This document shows, one piece after another, positions 1 to 10,406 of a stretch of 64,000 bases of DNA; position 1 is the first letter of the stretch, and each line of letters opens with the position of its first letter. Source of the stretch: Posidonia oceanica (taxonomy: Eukaryota; Streptophyta; Magnoliopsida; Alismatales; Posidoniaceae); NCBI GenBank assembly GCA_037176725.1, contig JAZBRS010000020.1:54092001-54156000 (forward strand), in the 5' to 3' direction. The notes under the pieces were generated by a model. That model saw only the letters and a list, made by a program, of their open reading frames with translations, had not been told where the DNA came from and did no database searches. A program made the translations under genes and the position numbers.

Positions 1-2911
1 CGGTGGGAAAGCAGGAGGAGGAGGAGAGAGAGCGGGGAAGAGCGAGAAGTACCTGCGGTAGCGTCTGGAGTGTGCTCCCGACCACGACAGAGTCGGAGCT
101 GGCCGGCGGTCTTCGTCCGGTTGCAGAGGAGGCTTCCAGCGGCTCGCGGCGGTTCGGCTCCTCTCAAGGTGGTGCTCCGGTGCTTCCCAGATGATCAAGT
201 GGCGGTTCTACTGCTCGAACGGGGAAATGCGGTTTGTGGGTCGACTGTGAGCTGCCGGAGGCCGGGGGAGCTGTCTGCTGCTCCTCGGCTTGGGTGGAGC
301 CTTCCGGAGGACTGCTGGGATGCTGCCGAAGGGGTTTGGATGGTTGGCTGAGGGTTCTAGAGCATGTAGAGAGAAAATGGAGAGATGGACTGATTTTGGT
401 CAGAAGCGAAGCAAGGTGTTTGTAGTGGAGCTTGGGGTCTGTAGTGGACGAGGAGGTCTGATGTCAGGTGGCCTGGAAAGGTGGAGTGCAGGTGAGTGTT
501 TGGGTGTAGTTTGGAAGGATGCTGTGAGTTCTGGAGGAGGGAATTGCGGAGTGGGTTCTGTTGGGTTGCAGTTGGCTTTCAGAGGGTGATCAGGGTAGCT
601 TTGGGTGGTGGAAAGGCTGTAGAATGGTGAAGGGAAATGGCTGGTTGTTGGGTGAACTTGGGGGAGTAATTGGGAGGAGGATGATGGCCTGGAAGGATGC
701 TGGTTTGCTGGGAAAGAAAGAAGAGGATTTTCTGAAGATTCCAGAAGAGAAAGGAAGAGGATTGGGTGTGGAGAATGCTCTGGGATTGAGGCTTCTCTCC
801 GGGATGCTGAAGACTCCCTCAGACACTCTCTTCTGCTGCTCTCCTCTCTCTGGAATTGGAAGGTGAAGAGGAGGAGAACGGGGGTCGCACAGGGGGGAAG
901 AATTGCTGTGGAATTCTGGTTTCTGGGATTGCTCTCTCAGGTGGCTACTGCTGGTGCTCCACTGATGGTCTCTCGCTGATTGCTCTCTCTAACTCCTCTC
1001 TTTGGTTGAAGGAATGAACGGGAGACTTATATTCGGAGGAGGGGAGACTGCTGGCGCGAGCTGGTGGTTTGAATTCCACCGGCGGCACTGCAGCAGAGAG
1101 GACAGGGGCGACCGACTCCGGAAAAGCCGCAGAGATGAAGGAGAGGCAGCGAGCTGCTGTGGATGACAGGACGGAGAGCTTGAATTTCAAATGGTGGAGG
1201 GAATTCTGTTGCAGCTGGCCGCGGGAGAAAGTGCTGAATAAAATTGCAGAACGAGAAGGAGGAAGAAGGAGGGGCGCTGGGTCGGACCGTGGGCCGAAGG
1301 AAAAAGAAATAAAAGAAAAAAAGAAAAACGGGCTGGATTGGGCCCAGTAAGGAAAGGAAAGAAAGAAAAAGAGAAGTAAGAAAGAAGAGAGGGTAGAATG
1401 GGGAAATAAAATTAGTAAAAAGGAACTAAAAATAAATAAAAATACTAGAAAGGTTGTGATGTGAATTAGGGTTTTAATTAAATTTTTTAATGGCCATTTT
1501 GGGTTGATTAATGTGTTTTGGGCTTGATTAGGGTTTTAGGGTTTTGGTTTTGCTTTTAATTAGTTTTCACTTGATTAAATGTTTGTTAAACCTTTTTTAA
1601 ATTGTTTTAAAAATTGTGTTTCCCTTGTTGGGCACTTAGGATATTGATTAGGGTTTTTTAGGATTTATTTTCGTATTAACCAGGGTTGTTTTTAGGTTTT
1701 TAAGTTTTAGTCTTCTTAGGGTTTTTTCTTTCTTAAGTCTTTTAAATTATGCTTTGATTTTTATTTGTTGATTTTTCTTGAAGTTTTTAGTTAGATTTTT
1801 CTGGTTTGATGGGGTGTTTTTAAGTCTTTCAAATGTGTTTTTCTTTTCCTTTTTTTAATTAAGTTTTTATGTTGTTCTTCTTATGTTTATTAGGTTAAGT
1901 CTTTTGCTTCTTTAATTACTTGTTTTAGTGTTTGATTTTTAATTCTTCTTTTTAGGGTTTGTTTTTTAATTCTTCTAATGGGGTTTTTACTTTTGGTGGG
2001 TTTTGATTTCATTTTAGTTCTTTTCTTGATTTTTCAGTGTTTTCTTTTGATTTGTTTTGCATTTTTTAGCTTACATGCTTGGTTTTCCTTTTAGCTTGAT
2101 TTAGTTAAGTTTAGGTTTTTAATTGCTTGTTTAATGTTTTTTAATTGTTTTTCTTAGGATTCTGATTTGTTTCTTTTATGTTTTGGGGTTTTACAGATTT
2201 TTAGGGGTTTTTATGGATTTTTGCAAAAGAGAGAAAAGGAAAAGAGAAGGAGGAAAGAAATGGAAAAAAGAGGGAGATAAATGGAAAAGAGATAGGTTGG
2301 AGGAAAATGATTTCTAAAATTCAGAAAAATGCTAAAAATAAAGTAAAAATAGGGATAAGATAGAGGAAGAACAGAAGCACAGATGGGGCCCACAGCCAGA
2401 CCAGAGAAAGGTTAAGAAGGGGATGAAAAGAGAGATGATAATCAGGAGAGAGAGAGAGGAGAGAGAAAATGATAATCCCGGAGAGAGAAAAGGATAATTT
2501 GGGTGAATGGAGGTCTTAAAGGTCTTGGAATGGGGTGAAAATTGGTGAGTGGGCAGTCTAGGATTTGAGGTGTTGGTTCTGAAGTTTTGGTTTGATTCTA
2601 AAAAGGTTTTGGAGGGGTTTTAAGGTGTAGAAGAAGGGGAGTTTCACCTAGGTTTTCTAGGGTTTTTGGGAACGATCTAGGTTTGAGATTTTCTAAGTGT
2701 TTGGGCAGGTTTGCTAAGTGGGTATTGGTGGGTTTTCCTATGGATTTTGGTCAGGTTTTGAGCTTGGGAAGAGGGGTAAAGGCTTAGGTCAAATTGGCTG
2801 GTTTTGAAGGGTAAAGAAGAGGGTTAGGGTTTGGTTTTGGTTTAGGTTTGAGTCCAGCAATCACCAGGAGGGCTCCAAGTGGTCCAAGCCTGCCAAGATG
2901 GGGTGTCAACA
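1..2911 (-). repeat. Element A 3' LTR (partial, cut by window edge)
   Basis: Direct repeat of 13276-16186 at a constant offset of about 13275, nearly identical apart from scattered substitutions and one small indel near the left edge. The inner end is TGTCAACA at 2904-2911, which is TGTTGACA on the element strand. It holds a purine-rich to GC-rich block (1-1350 on plus), a T-rich block with many TTAGGG/TAGGGTTTT motifs (about 1440-2220) and a GA-rich stretch (2220-2500). Short ORFs in it are low-complexity and I do not call genes. Confidence 0.95.
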
Positions 2912-2979
2912 GATGCCCCTCCCTGAGCAAGGTCAAGCGGAGCGAGGCCGCTGCTCAGGGTTGACAAGACACCCCATCT
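2896..2979 (-). other. Hairpin spanning polypurine tract and LTR tip (A)
   Basis: On the element strand AGATGGGGTGTC lies upstream and GACACCCCATCT lies just inside the 3' LTR: 12 perfectly complementary bases. An inner stem pairs CCCTGAGCA with TGCTCAGGG, the last bases being the start of the polypurine tract. The same arrangement occurs in B (22878-22957) and E (47139-47222) with compensating base changes. Function unknown. Confidence 0.75.
2912..2924 (-). other. Polypurine tract of element A
   Basis: The element strand reads AGGGAGGGGCATC immediately before the LTR start TGTTGACACC. A purine run touching the 3' LTR is the normal site of plus-strand DNA priming. The same 13-mer stands before the LTR of B (22932-22944), and with one change before the LTR of E (47154-47166). 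Confidence 0.9.
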
Positions 2980-3821
2980 GACCGGCGGGAGCAGCGGTTT
3001 GCTATGGGCGTGAGCTACTTATTCGGCGGATGCACCGAAAATCGTAGCCCGTTGCCGTAATGCAAAATGCAGGGTGCAGATGGATGATGCTAAGTGTGTA
3101 AATGCAAATGGTATGCTTATGCTAAAGCTTACTGCGCTGTACTCCTCTGGGGGAAAGCGAGATGGTGCATGCACGCGGGAGGGTGGAAAATGCAATGCAA
3201 GAGCAGAAAGTAAAGTACTGAAAGTAAAGTGCTGAAAGGAAATTGCTGGAAGTAAAGTGCTTGTAAGGAAAGTGTTGGATGTAAAGTTGCTGTAAAGAAA
3301 GTGCTGGATGTAAAGACTGAATGTAAAGGTGCTGGAAAGTAAAGATGCTGGAAAGTAAAGTGCTGAAAAGTAAATATGCTGTGGATGTGCATGCGGTGGC
3401 GGGCGCGGGCCCGGGAAGGTGAAGTGCGGAAGTTGGTGTAAGGACCACAGAGGAGTAGTAGCGCAATAAGGGTGCAACGTTATGCAATGTTATGCAGTGG
3501 AATGCAGGGTATAAACAGCGGAGCGCCGGGCATACGGAACCGGGAAGACGATCCCAAGGCCGCATACTACTGCGAGTATCATCCAAAGCCGGCAAGCTGC
3601 GAAAGTCTTGCGGGTGCCGAGGATGATACCTTAGGCAATACACGAGCCAGGAGTTCGAATCCCAAGCACGCCATGTCCGTGCAATGATGAAATGCAATAC
3701 TAGGACTGACTCTACAGAGGACACAATGAAGCTATATGATGTCATGCAATGCGAATGCTGATGATATGCCATGATATGCAACAGAATGCTATTAAACTAC
3801 GACGAAATGAGGTGATAAGTT
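2980..3821 (-). other. Element A 3' region without a gene
   Basis: Non-coding, rich in ATGCAAATGC-like words. At about 3200-3380 there is a degenerate micro-repeat built on GTAAAGTGCTG (unit about 14-15 bp). ORFs on the minus strand here (up to 219 aa) are biased in composition and match no family I recognise. Around 3640-3670 is a tRNA-like GTTCGAATC, but no cloverleaf forms. Confidence 0.6.
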
Positions 3822-4110
3822 AACGGACTTACCGCCGGATAGTTAGGGCTATCAGCCCGCTGAAGAGTTGACGGACTCATCACCGGATAGTTAGGGCTAT
3901 CAACCCGAACGAGGAGTTAACGGACTCATCGCCGGATAGTTAGGGGATATCGGCCCGCTGAAGAGTTGACGGACTCATCACCGGATAGTTAGGGCTATCA
4001 GCCCGCTGAAGAGTTGACGGACTCATCACCGGATAGTTTGGGCTATCAGCCCGAACGAGAAGTTAACGGACTCATCGCCGGATAGTTAGGGCTATCAGCC
4101 CGAATGAGGG
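3822..4110 (-). repeat. 48-49 bp tandem repeat (element A, array 1)
   Basis: About six units. The word GGATAGTT recurs at 3837, 3885, 3934, 3983, 4031 and 4080. Each unit carries GGGCTATCAGCCC, a 5-bp GC stem with a 3-nt loop (one unit is degenerate). Related words (GATAACCC, TCCGTCAACTC) appear in the tail of B (about 22440-22545), so the module is shared within the family. Confidence 0.9.
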
Positions 4111-4590
4111 TGGAAAGTGGGCGGGATACCGAACCAGAGGGTGCGGCAGAGGTCCGGAGACGCTCCCGCGACAGTTGGGGATGCCAGCCCAAACGAGGAT
4201 GGAAATGGGATACCAAGGGGCAGCAAACAAGATGCCCCTGGTATTAGGATGATACCAGGGGACAGCCGAAGCACTCCTGGTACCGAAATGCGATGATGGA
4301 TAGATGAATGGATGATAGGTTGACGAACCTATCGCCGGGCAGTTAGGGGTGCTAGCCCGGGGACTCAGCTGCGAATGACCAGCTGGGGACGATACCACAG
4401 GGCAGCCAAAAGATGCCCCTGCTATCAGGATGATACCGGGGGACGACCGAAGCGCCCCTGGCACCAGAATGCAAAGGTGGATGAGCGAGTGGATGGATGA
4501 TAGGTTGACGAACCCATCGCCGAGCAGTTAGGGGTGCCAGCCCGGATGCAAGGAATGAGGGATGCAGGCGGATATATAGAAAACAGGAAA
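4111..4590 (-). repeat. GATACC/GGTATC hairpin module (element A)
   Basis: Two to three copies of a segment with GATGCCCCTGGTAT followed shortly by GATACCAGGGG, an inverted repeat able to form a CCCCTGGTATC stem, alternating with GCCGGGCAGTTAGGGGT units. The same segment occurs in the 3' region of E (about 50180-50260) and in B (about 22320-22380). Confidence 0.75.
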
Positions 4591-6019
4591 CCCCCCGTGG
4601 TGGGCGTGCAATGGTCTCAGCGCGGGCATGCTTCGTAGCGTCACGAGGTGATAAACGAGGGACATGTCGGTCATCAAGGACCTACCCAACGCGGTGGGCG
4701 GCAAAACTTTTGAAAAACGCAGAGCCTCTGAGCGAGGTCAGGCAAAAGTGCTCATCCTTGACTCCGGTTTTCGAAAACAGAGAGGAAAGAAGGTGATAGT
4801 ATATTACAGCATGCATTTTTTGGCGGCTTTGGACTTAAAAGCAACTGCGCTAAAAGGGTGCTTCTGCACTTCCTGACTCAGGAGACTCGATCCTCGAGCA
4901 ATGCCATGCCGAGTTGTGGTCGGTGGCTCTCTTTCTCACTCTTGGCCCAGGATGAGGCTTTGGCTTTGCAGAGAATAGCCTTTGGCTGCAGGTAGGTAGC
5001 AGAAGCGTTGGATGCATCTTCACAGCCTCCGTCTTAATTCCTCGGGGACCGACTACTGCTTTTGACGCTCACAGGATGGTGTTTCTTTTCCCCTCATGAG
5101 TGATTGGATCTGCATCTAGCCTTCTTGGAAATAAGTATTGTCTGCACAGGGGTTGGAGCGTGCTGCTGCGCTCGGAGGGTGGGGCCAGGTCCTCCAGATA
5201 TGATGTCTTGTGCAGTTGCCAGTGTGGCGCTTGATGCTGATAACTGAGGTGGCTTAGACGCTCGTCCGAATCACTCCTCTCATGAGCGCCTTCTTTCTTC
5301 AACTTCTTTCTTCATTTTTCTTTTGTGCTCAGCATGCATATCAAGTTATCATATTCTTTTGCTCACATGATCTCTATTCTTTTGGATACGCATGACTTCG
5401 CCCTCTTGGGGTAGCAGTCCCTGATGAGGCATTAAGGGTTCGGCTGATCCGCGTACACCCTCAGCCTCTGCAATGTGTGCTTACAGCCTCTGGCTATGCT
5501 CCGCTCTGCTTCGGTCCTCTCCGTGTTCGGTGGACTCTCTTGATAAGGTGGATCCTGCTTGTAGTGTTCTGAAACTCAGCGGGATGCTCTATTCTGCTCT
5601 CAGTCTCACTTTGTGGCCACATGCAAGAGATGGCGCTACTCGGGTGAGACCTGCCTGAGACTATCGCTGCTTGACATCCTCCAAGCGCTGCTTGCTTGTC
5701 CATAGCCAGGTTTCTGATTATACAAATGTTTATGGGTTTTGTATTTTTTAGAAGGGAAGGGACAAGCATGTTTTTGGGTTTTTGCATTGGTTTTGTATTT
5801 TTTATGGTTTTTCAGGTTTAAGAAAACATAAAAGGGAAAACCGACAGCAATGCGAGAAAATATTTTTGCGTTTTTTTGGTTTTCTTGATTTTTTTGGCGT
5901 TTTTGCTTTACAGGATGCATGAAATGACATGTATGCAGAAGGTGATATGCATGATGACAGATATGTACAGGATGGGATGAATGCATGAGATGATAGCTAT
6001 GTGCAGAGGAATGTGCAAG
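4591..6019 (-). other. Element A 3' region, no gene recognised
   Basis: About 1.4 kb between the two arrays. No ORF with a recognisable domain on either strand. It includes a T-rich stretch (about 5720-5910). It occupies the place where an autonomous relative would carry pol, but I see no pol remnant in it. Confidence 0.6.
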
Positions 6020-6380
6020 GTGATAGGTTGACGGACCTATCGCCGAATAGTTAGGGATATCAGCCCGTGGATGACAGGTTAACGGACCTATCGCCGAGCA
6101 GTTAGGGTTGCCAGCCCGCTGATGACAGGTTATCGGACCTATCGCCGAGCAGTTAGGGTTGCCAGCCCGAGGATGACAGGTTAATGGACCTATCGCCGAG
6201 CAGTTAGGGTTGCCAGCCCGAGGATGACAGGTTAACGGACCTATCGCCGAGCAGTTAGGGTTGCCAGCCCGAGGATGACAGGTTAATGGACCTATCGCCG
6301 AGCAATTAGGGTTGCCAGCCCGAGGATGACAGGTTAACGGACCTATCGCCGGGCAGTTTGGGGTGCCAGCCCGAATGCAA
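6020..6380 (-). repeat. 51-bp tandem repeat (element A, array 2)
   Basis: About seven units; GATGACAGGTT recurs every 51 bp (6070, 6121, 6172, 6223, 6274, 6325). Each unit carries GGGTTGCCAGCCC or a close variant, again a short GC hairpin. As 51 is divisible by three, an artefactual 258-aa ORF runs through on minus with a 17-residue repeat; I do not consider it a gene. Confidence 0.93.
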
Positions 6381-6676
6381 AGAATGAATGCAGGAAGCAG
6401 AAGGGAATGCATGCTTTTTAATGAGTTTTGTTGATTTTATACTTTTTATGATTTTCAGGCAAGGTGAAAAACCGCAAAAACAAAACAAAACGAAAAGAAA
6501 AGACAATGCGGGAAACAAAAGAGAGGTTAGAAGGACTTACCTGGATGGCGCTGCGCCTGGTCTTGCTGTCGACGCTGCCGTTGCATCTCCGAGCGTTCCT
6601 CGGACGAGATAGGGAGGATGGAAGAAGGGGATCGCGCCGATGGGGACCAGAAAGATCCATCGGAGCGGAGCGGGAT

Positions 6677-8845
6677 TCAGAAAAGATTGGGGTAACCCCT
6701 CGAGGTTCCGGCGGCTGCGAAGCCTGCAAGCCCGGAAGAGGAAGGGTCGGCTACACTAGGGCGTGCAAGTGCAAGTGCAGGTGTATGTGTATGTGCATGC
6801 TCCTGCTCGCCAACGCTGATGATCCTGCGGTCGATCAGGCGTTGAACGGCATCCCGGAGAGCGAGGCAGTTGTCCGTCAGGTGCCCGGTGGCCCGATGGA
6901 AACTGCAGAACTGATCCGTATCATGCCACCACGGAGGGGGGTTTGGTGATGGACGGACAGCCGGGAGTCTCAGGAGCGACTCAACTTGAGGGAAGATGAC
7001 ACTCAGTGGTCCGGGGAGAGGCGTATAATTACACTTAGCCAGACGAGGTCGTCTTTGCCCTGGATGGAGTCCTTGCCGAGCGGGTGCGACGTGATGCACG
7101 GGCTCGACGATGGCAGTGTGCTTAGTGGGTGCAAAATTAGGTGCGTGCCCTAGCAGAAAAGGGTCTAGCTGACTCTCTGCATAGGCAGGCTCTTCGGGAA
7201 GATCGACGCAAAACTCGGAGAGCTGTTCAGAGCGGTCCGGAGTGGAGCTGTTGTTGCTGTTGCTGCGGCGAATGCTGGAGGTGTTGGCCTGCCTAGCCAA
7301 TGCAGAAAGTACGGGGAAATGCCCACTTCGCAGCGAGCTTTCCACGCAGACACCAGCCCTAATCAGCGATGCATGACTAGTGATGTGCTGAATGCAAAGC
7401 AGAGTCCCAATCACTGGCAGCGCCCCTTTAACAATCATCTCGATAGAATCCTCCTTGGAGGGTTTATCTTTGACTTGGGCGGCTAAGGAACGCCAGCGAC
7501 CGACATACTCCCCGAATGGCTCTTGGGGTCTCTGCCGGATGGCGACGAGATCCTCCCTCTTGGGGATCAGGTCGAGGTTGAAAGCATACTGCTCAAGGAA
7601 GGCCTGAGAAAGATCCGTCCAAGTTCGAACCGTGGCCATGTCAAGGGAAGTGAACCACTTGAGCGCGGGGCCGGTCAAACTCTTCTGAAACAGGCGGACA
7701 AGGAGCCTTTCATCAGCCTGAAGCTAAGCAAGGTCCCCGCAGTATGTTTTCAAATGCGAAATAGGGCAGCCTTTACCATTGTATTTATCGAAGACCGGAA
7801 TGCGGAACTTCGAAGGGAGTGCGGCCTCGGGAAAGAGACAGAGGTCGCGAAAGTGGTAAGACTGGTGGTCCTTGCCCTGCACTAGACGTAGTGCTTTCTC
7901 CAGAACGTCCATCCTATCATTGATGGGGTCTGGATTAGCTGCCGTAGGGGATGGTGCAGTAGGGGCAGGGACCACATACGCCGAGTGGGTCGCACCTAAG
8001 TGCTCCTCCGGATCCACCATCATGTCGCCTGGTGGAGCAACGGGATGGCCGGCGTATCCGTGCGTGCATGCAGTGTAGGTAGGAAAGTATGCTGGGTTCT
8101 GAACCTGATGCAAGGGGGATGGATGGGCAATATGCTGTGTGGTGCGAGGTGCAGATTGTTGGAGCAACGGTTGCTGCACAGGCGCGATGCCGAGCAACGA
8201 GCTAGTGGGATACTGTGCTCCAACCAGTCTGAAGGACTGATCACCAGAAAAGGGAGTTGTGTGCAGTGCATGGTGTTGTGCAGAAGCAGGAGACAGATGC
8301 CACACCCTCATCACCGGAGCAGTGTGTAGCTGGGGCGATGGCCTGGGCGGGGGTGCAGTGTGTGCAATAGCAGACCGCAGAGGAACCTCGGGAGCAACAG
8401 GAATACAAGAGGGTCGAACTGATAGAGCCATACCCTGCAGTGTGTGGGCAAGGTCCATCAGGTGCCGATACCGCGCTTCAGGGGACCCGTGAGTGGGAAC
8501 ACTGAATTGCAGAACAGGCCGAGAGGCAGACTCAAGAGATTGAGAACCTAAAGCAAAGGTCGCCGCAGTAGAAGGGATGTCGGGAGCGACATATCCCAAG
8601 GACGAAGGGGTCAGAGGCACCTCCGAAACGCGAGAGGCGATCATCGAGACAGATTCGACGACCGGATCCGGAGTGGCGCAAGTTTGCCAAAGACCCGCAG
8701 CAGAAGGGAGCGCCCTAGACGCTTGGGGATGGAATCCTGGTGTCATAGAGGGCACAGAGCGAACAGAAGTGAAATCCAGGGGGGCCCAAGTGGTAAACCC
8801 CTCCGAATCAACGGTAAAGTGGAGCCCACCGACAGACTGGGCCAT
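6677..8845 (-). pseudogene. gag: gag polyprotein of element A, one in-frame stop
   Basis: Encodes a retrotransposon Gag (nucleocapsid/capsid-like, cytoplasmic particle assembly) of about 720 codons from ATG at 8845. The N-terminal third is Pro/Ala/Ser-rich. Then come the plant gag core (GKGCPISHLK, then ALKWFTSLD and EPFGEYVGRWRSLA) and a C-terminal knuckle with spacing C-x2-H-x4-H-x4-C (starting FCSFHRATGH). A single TAG at 7724-7726 splits it after GDLA; in E and C the same position is a CAG codon, so this is a C-to-T nonsense change. The frame is otherwise open to 6677. It ends shortly after the knuckle without running into protease, unlike C, so pol was lost by deletion or replacement. 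Translation of the full product would need stop suppression; more likely it is dead. Confidence 0.9.
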
Positions 8846-9182
8846 TGCTGACTGAGTCTAAGTGAGCAGAAGCTGCGACGAGAGAGAAAGAAGTAAAGCC
8901 TAAAGAAAGCTACCGCCAGAAGTGAGAAGTAGCTCAGAGGAAGGACGCTCAGAGTCCGGGCAGCGGATCCCGCACGTACCTGCAAAAGAGTAAAGATGTT
9001 AGAGGCTGTATGCAATAGAGAGTTATTAGGGGTGGCATGAATGGCATATATGCAAATGAATGTCCTAAGATGTGCTCTCTCACCATGCAAGTCTTGAGTA
9101 GATGACCTACTAGGACACACTCAAGGGTAGTGGGTTTAGACAGACTCCAGGTCAGAAAATAGCAGGTTCCCTGTCGAACTCC
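8846..9182 (-). other. Leader of element A next to gag
   Basis: Untranslated leader between the conserved block and the gag start. I see no gene or clear repeat in it. Confidence 0.5.
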
Positions 9183-9340
9183 TAGCCCAAAGCTCAGGTA
9201 ATAACAGGGTGGTGCGTTGGTGGCCTCTACCCCGCCAAAGCGTGGGTGGTACCCTCTACTAACACCGACACGACCCCCGGACGAGGGGGGACAGATCGAC
9301 TGACTCGTGCCATGCCCAAAGCGGTGGAGCAAGAGGCCGA
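9183..9340 (-). promoter_or_regulatory. Conserved structured leader block (A)
   Basis: About 150 nt shared with the leader of E (62538-62685), although flanking leader sequence has diverged. It includes the near-invariant GGGTGGTACCCTCTACTAAC and a CCCCC/GGGGG stem whose 6-nt loop differs (ggacga in A, tgacat in E). Position between primer site and gag suggests a packaging or dimerisation signal; that is inference. Confidence 0.6.
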
Positions 9341-9974
9341 GACTGTCCTTCGCAGACTGTGGGTGGACTCAGAAGAGATAATGCATGCTTTCTAAGATGA
9401 ATCAATCATGCAAGATGCTTTAGAGTCTTTTACTTGCGTTTTATTAACCAGAAAGGAGGAAAATTGCAAGTTATTGGCTCTAGTTGTGCTTAGAAGTTAT
9501 TGTTTAGCTTTATTGTAGCTTTTAGATTAGGCAAAAGGGAGAGCAAACAAGTCTCTACTATCCTAGGCATGGCATACGCAAAGGGGAAGAAAATCAGTCA
9601 ATCATGGCAGGCAAACAACATACTACACAACAAAAGGCAAGTGCATGGCATGTGCGAGTGTTTGTGAGCATAATGGTGAAGAAAGAAACATTCATCAAGT
9701 CAAAAGGCATGTATGCAAAGTATGTGCGTGCGTAGTGACATAGCAAGTGTGTAAAAGCAGCATTCAACATTCGAAAAGCATGTATTGTTGCCAAACAAGT
9801 ATGTAAACATGCATTGTGCGATAATTAAAGCAGTAATAAGCAAGTAAGGCAAGGCAAGTAAAGCCAAGTAAGCTGTAAAGGGAGTAAGAGCAGAAGCAGG
9901 GAAACAAGTAAATAGACAAGCACAGAAGCAAAGCCAAGCAAAAAGAGCGCAAACCGAGGCGAAAGAGGTGCAAA
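9341..9974 (-). other. Leader of element A, no gene
   Basis: Lies between the conserved block and the primer-site repeats. It is A/G-rich on plus, with many CAAG and GCATG words. A 176-aa minus ORF (9700-10230) is Leu/Cys-rich low-complexity sequence and is not called. Confidence 0.5.
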
Positions 9975-10406
9975 ACCTAAGCAAAGTAGCCACAAAGCGA
10001 CTTGCTAGGAGTTTCCACAGAAAAGCGAGCAAAACAGGCAAAGAAGGCACACAAGGCAGACAAAGCTGCAAAACAGGCGAGCGGAAAAGCTGGGAACGAA
10101 AGCCGGAGTCTGGCATCCCCAGCGGAGTCACCACTGTGCGACTCGCTGGGAGTCGACACAGGCAGACAAGCAAACAGACAAGGCAGACAAAGGCACAAAG
10201 GCAAACAAATCCCAAGCGAGCGAAAGCCAAGGCGAAAGTCGAAGTCTAGCATCCCCAGCAGAGTCGCCACTGTGCGACTCGCTGGGAGCCGACACAGGCA
10301 GACAAGCAAACAGACAAGGCAGACAAAGGCACAAAGGCAAACAAATCCCAAGCGAGCGAAAGCCAAGGCGAAAGCCGGAGTCTAGCATCCCCAGCGGAGT
10401 CGCCAC
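9975..10406 (-). repeat. 136-bp tandem repeat carrying the primer site
   Basis: Primer-site copies lie at 10116-10133, 10252-10269 and 10388-10405, exactly 136 bp apart; a degenerate earlier unit starts near 9985. The two inner copies each have one mismatch to the functional site and are followed on plus by CACTGT and then GCGACTCGCTGGG, so each forms a 13-bp palindrome with a single-base bulge. In the outermost copy the LTR starts where the second half would be. E has only one copy at this place. Confidence 0.9.
10388..10405 (-). other. Primer binding site, tRNA-Arg (element A)
   Basis: The element strand reads TGGCGACTCCGCTGGGGA, one base inside the 5' LTR. This is complementary to the 3' end of plant tRNA-Arg(ACG) as I remember it (ending CCCCAGCGGAGTCG plus CCA) and is the primer known for the Tat/Ogre group. 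Confidence 0.88.

Noticed and set aside
3570..3670. tRNA-like GTTCGAATC sequence
   Set aside because: The T-stem does not pair and no matching D arm or acceptor arm is found.
5636..6412. 258-aa ORF with 17-residue repeats
   Set aside because: The 51-bp tandem repeat is a multiple of three, so any frame lacking a stop stays open; not protein-like.
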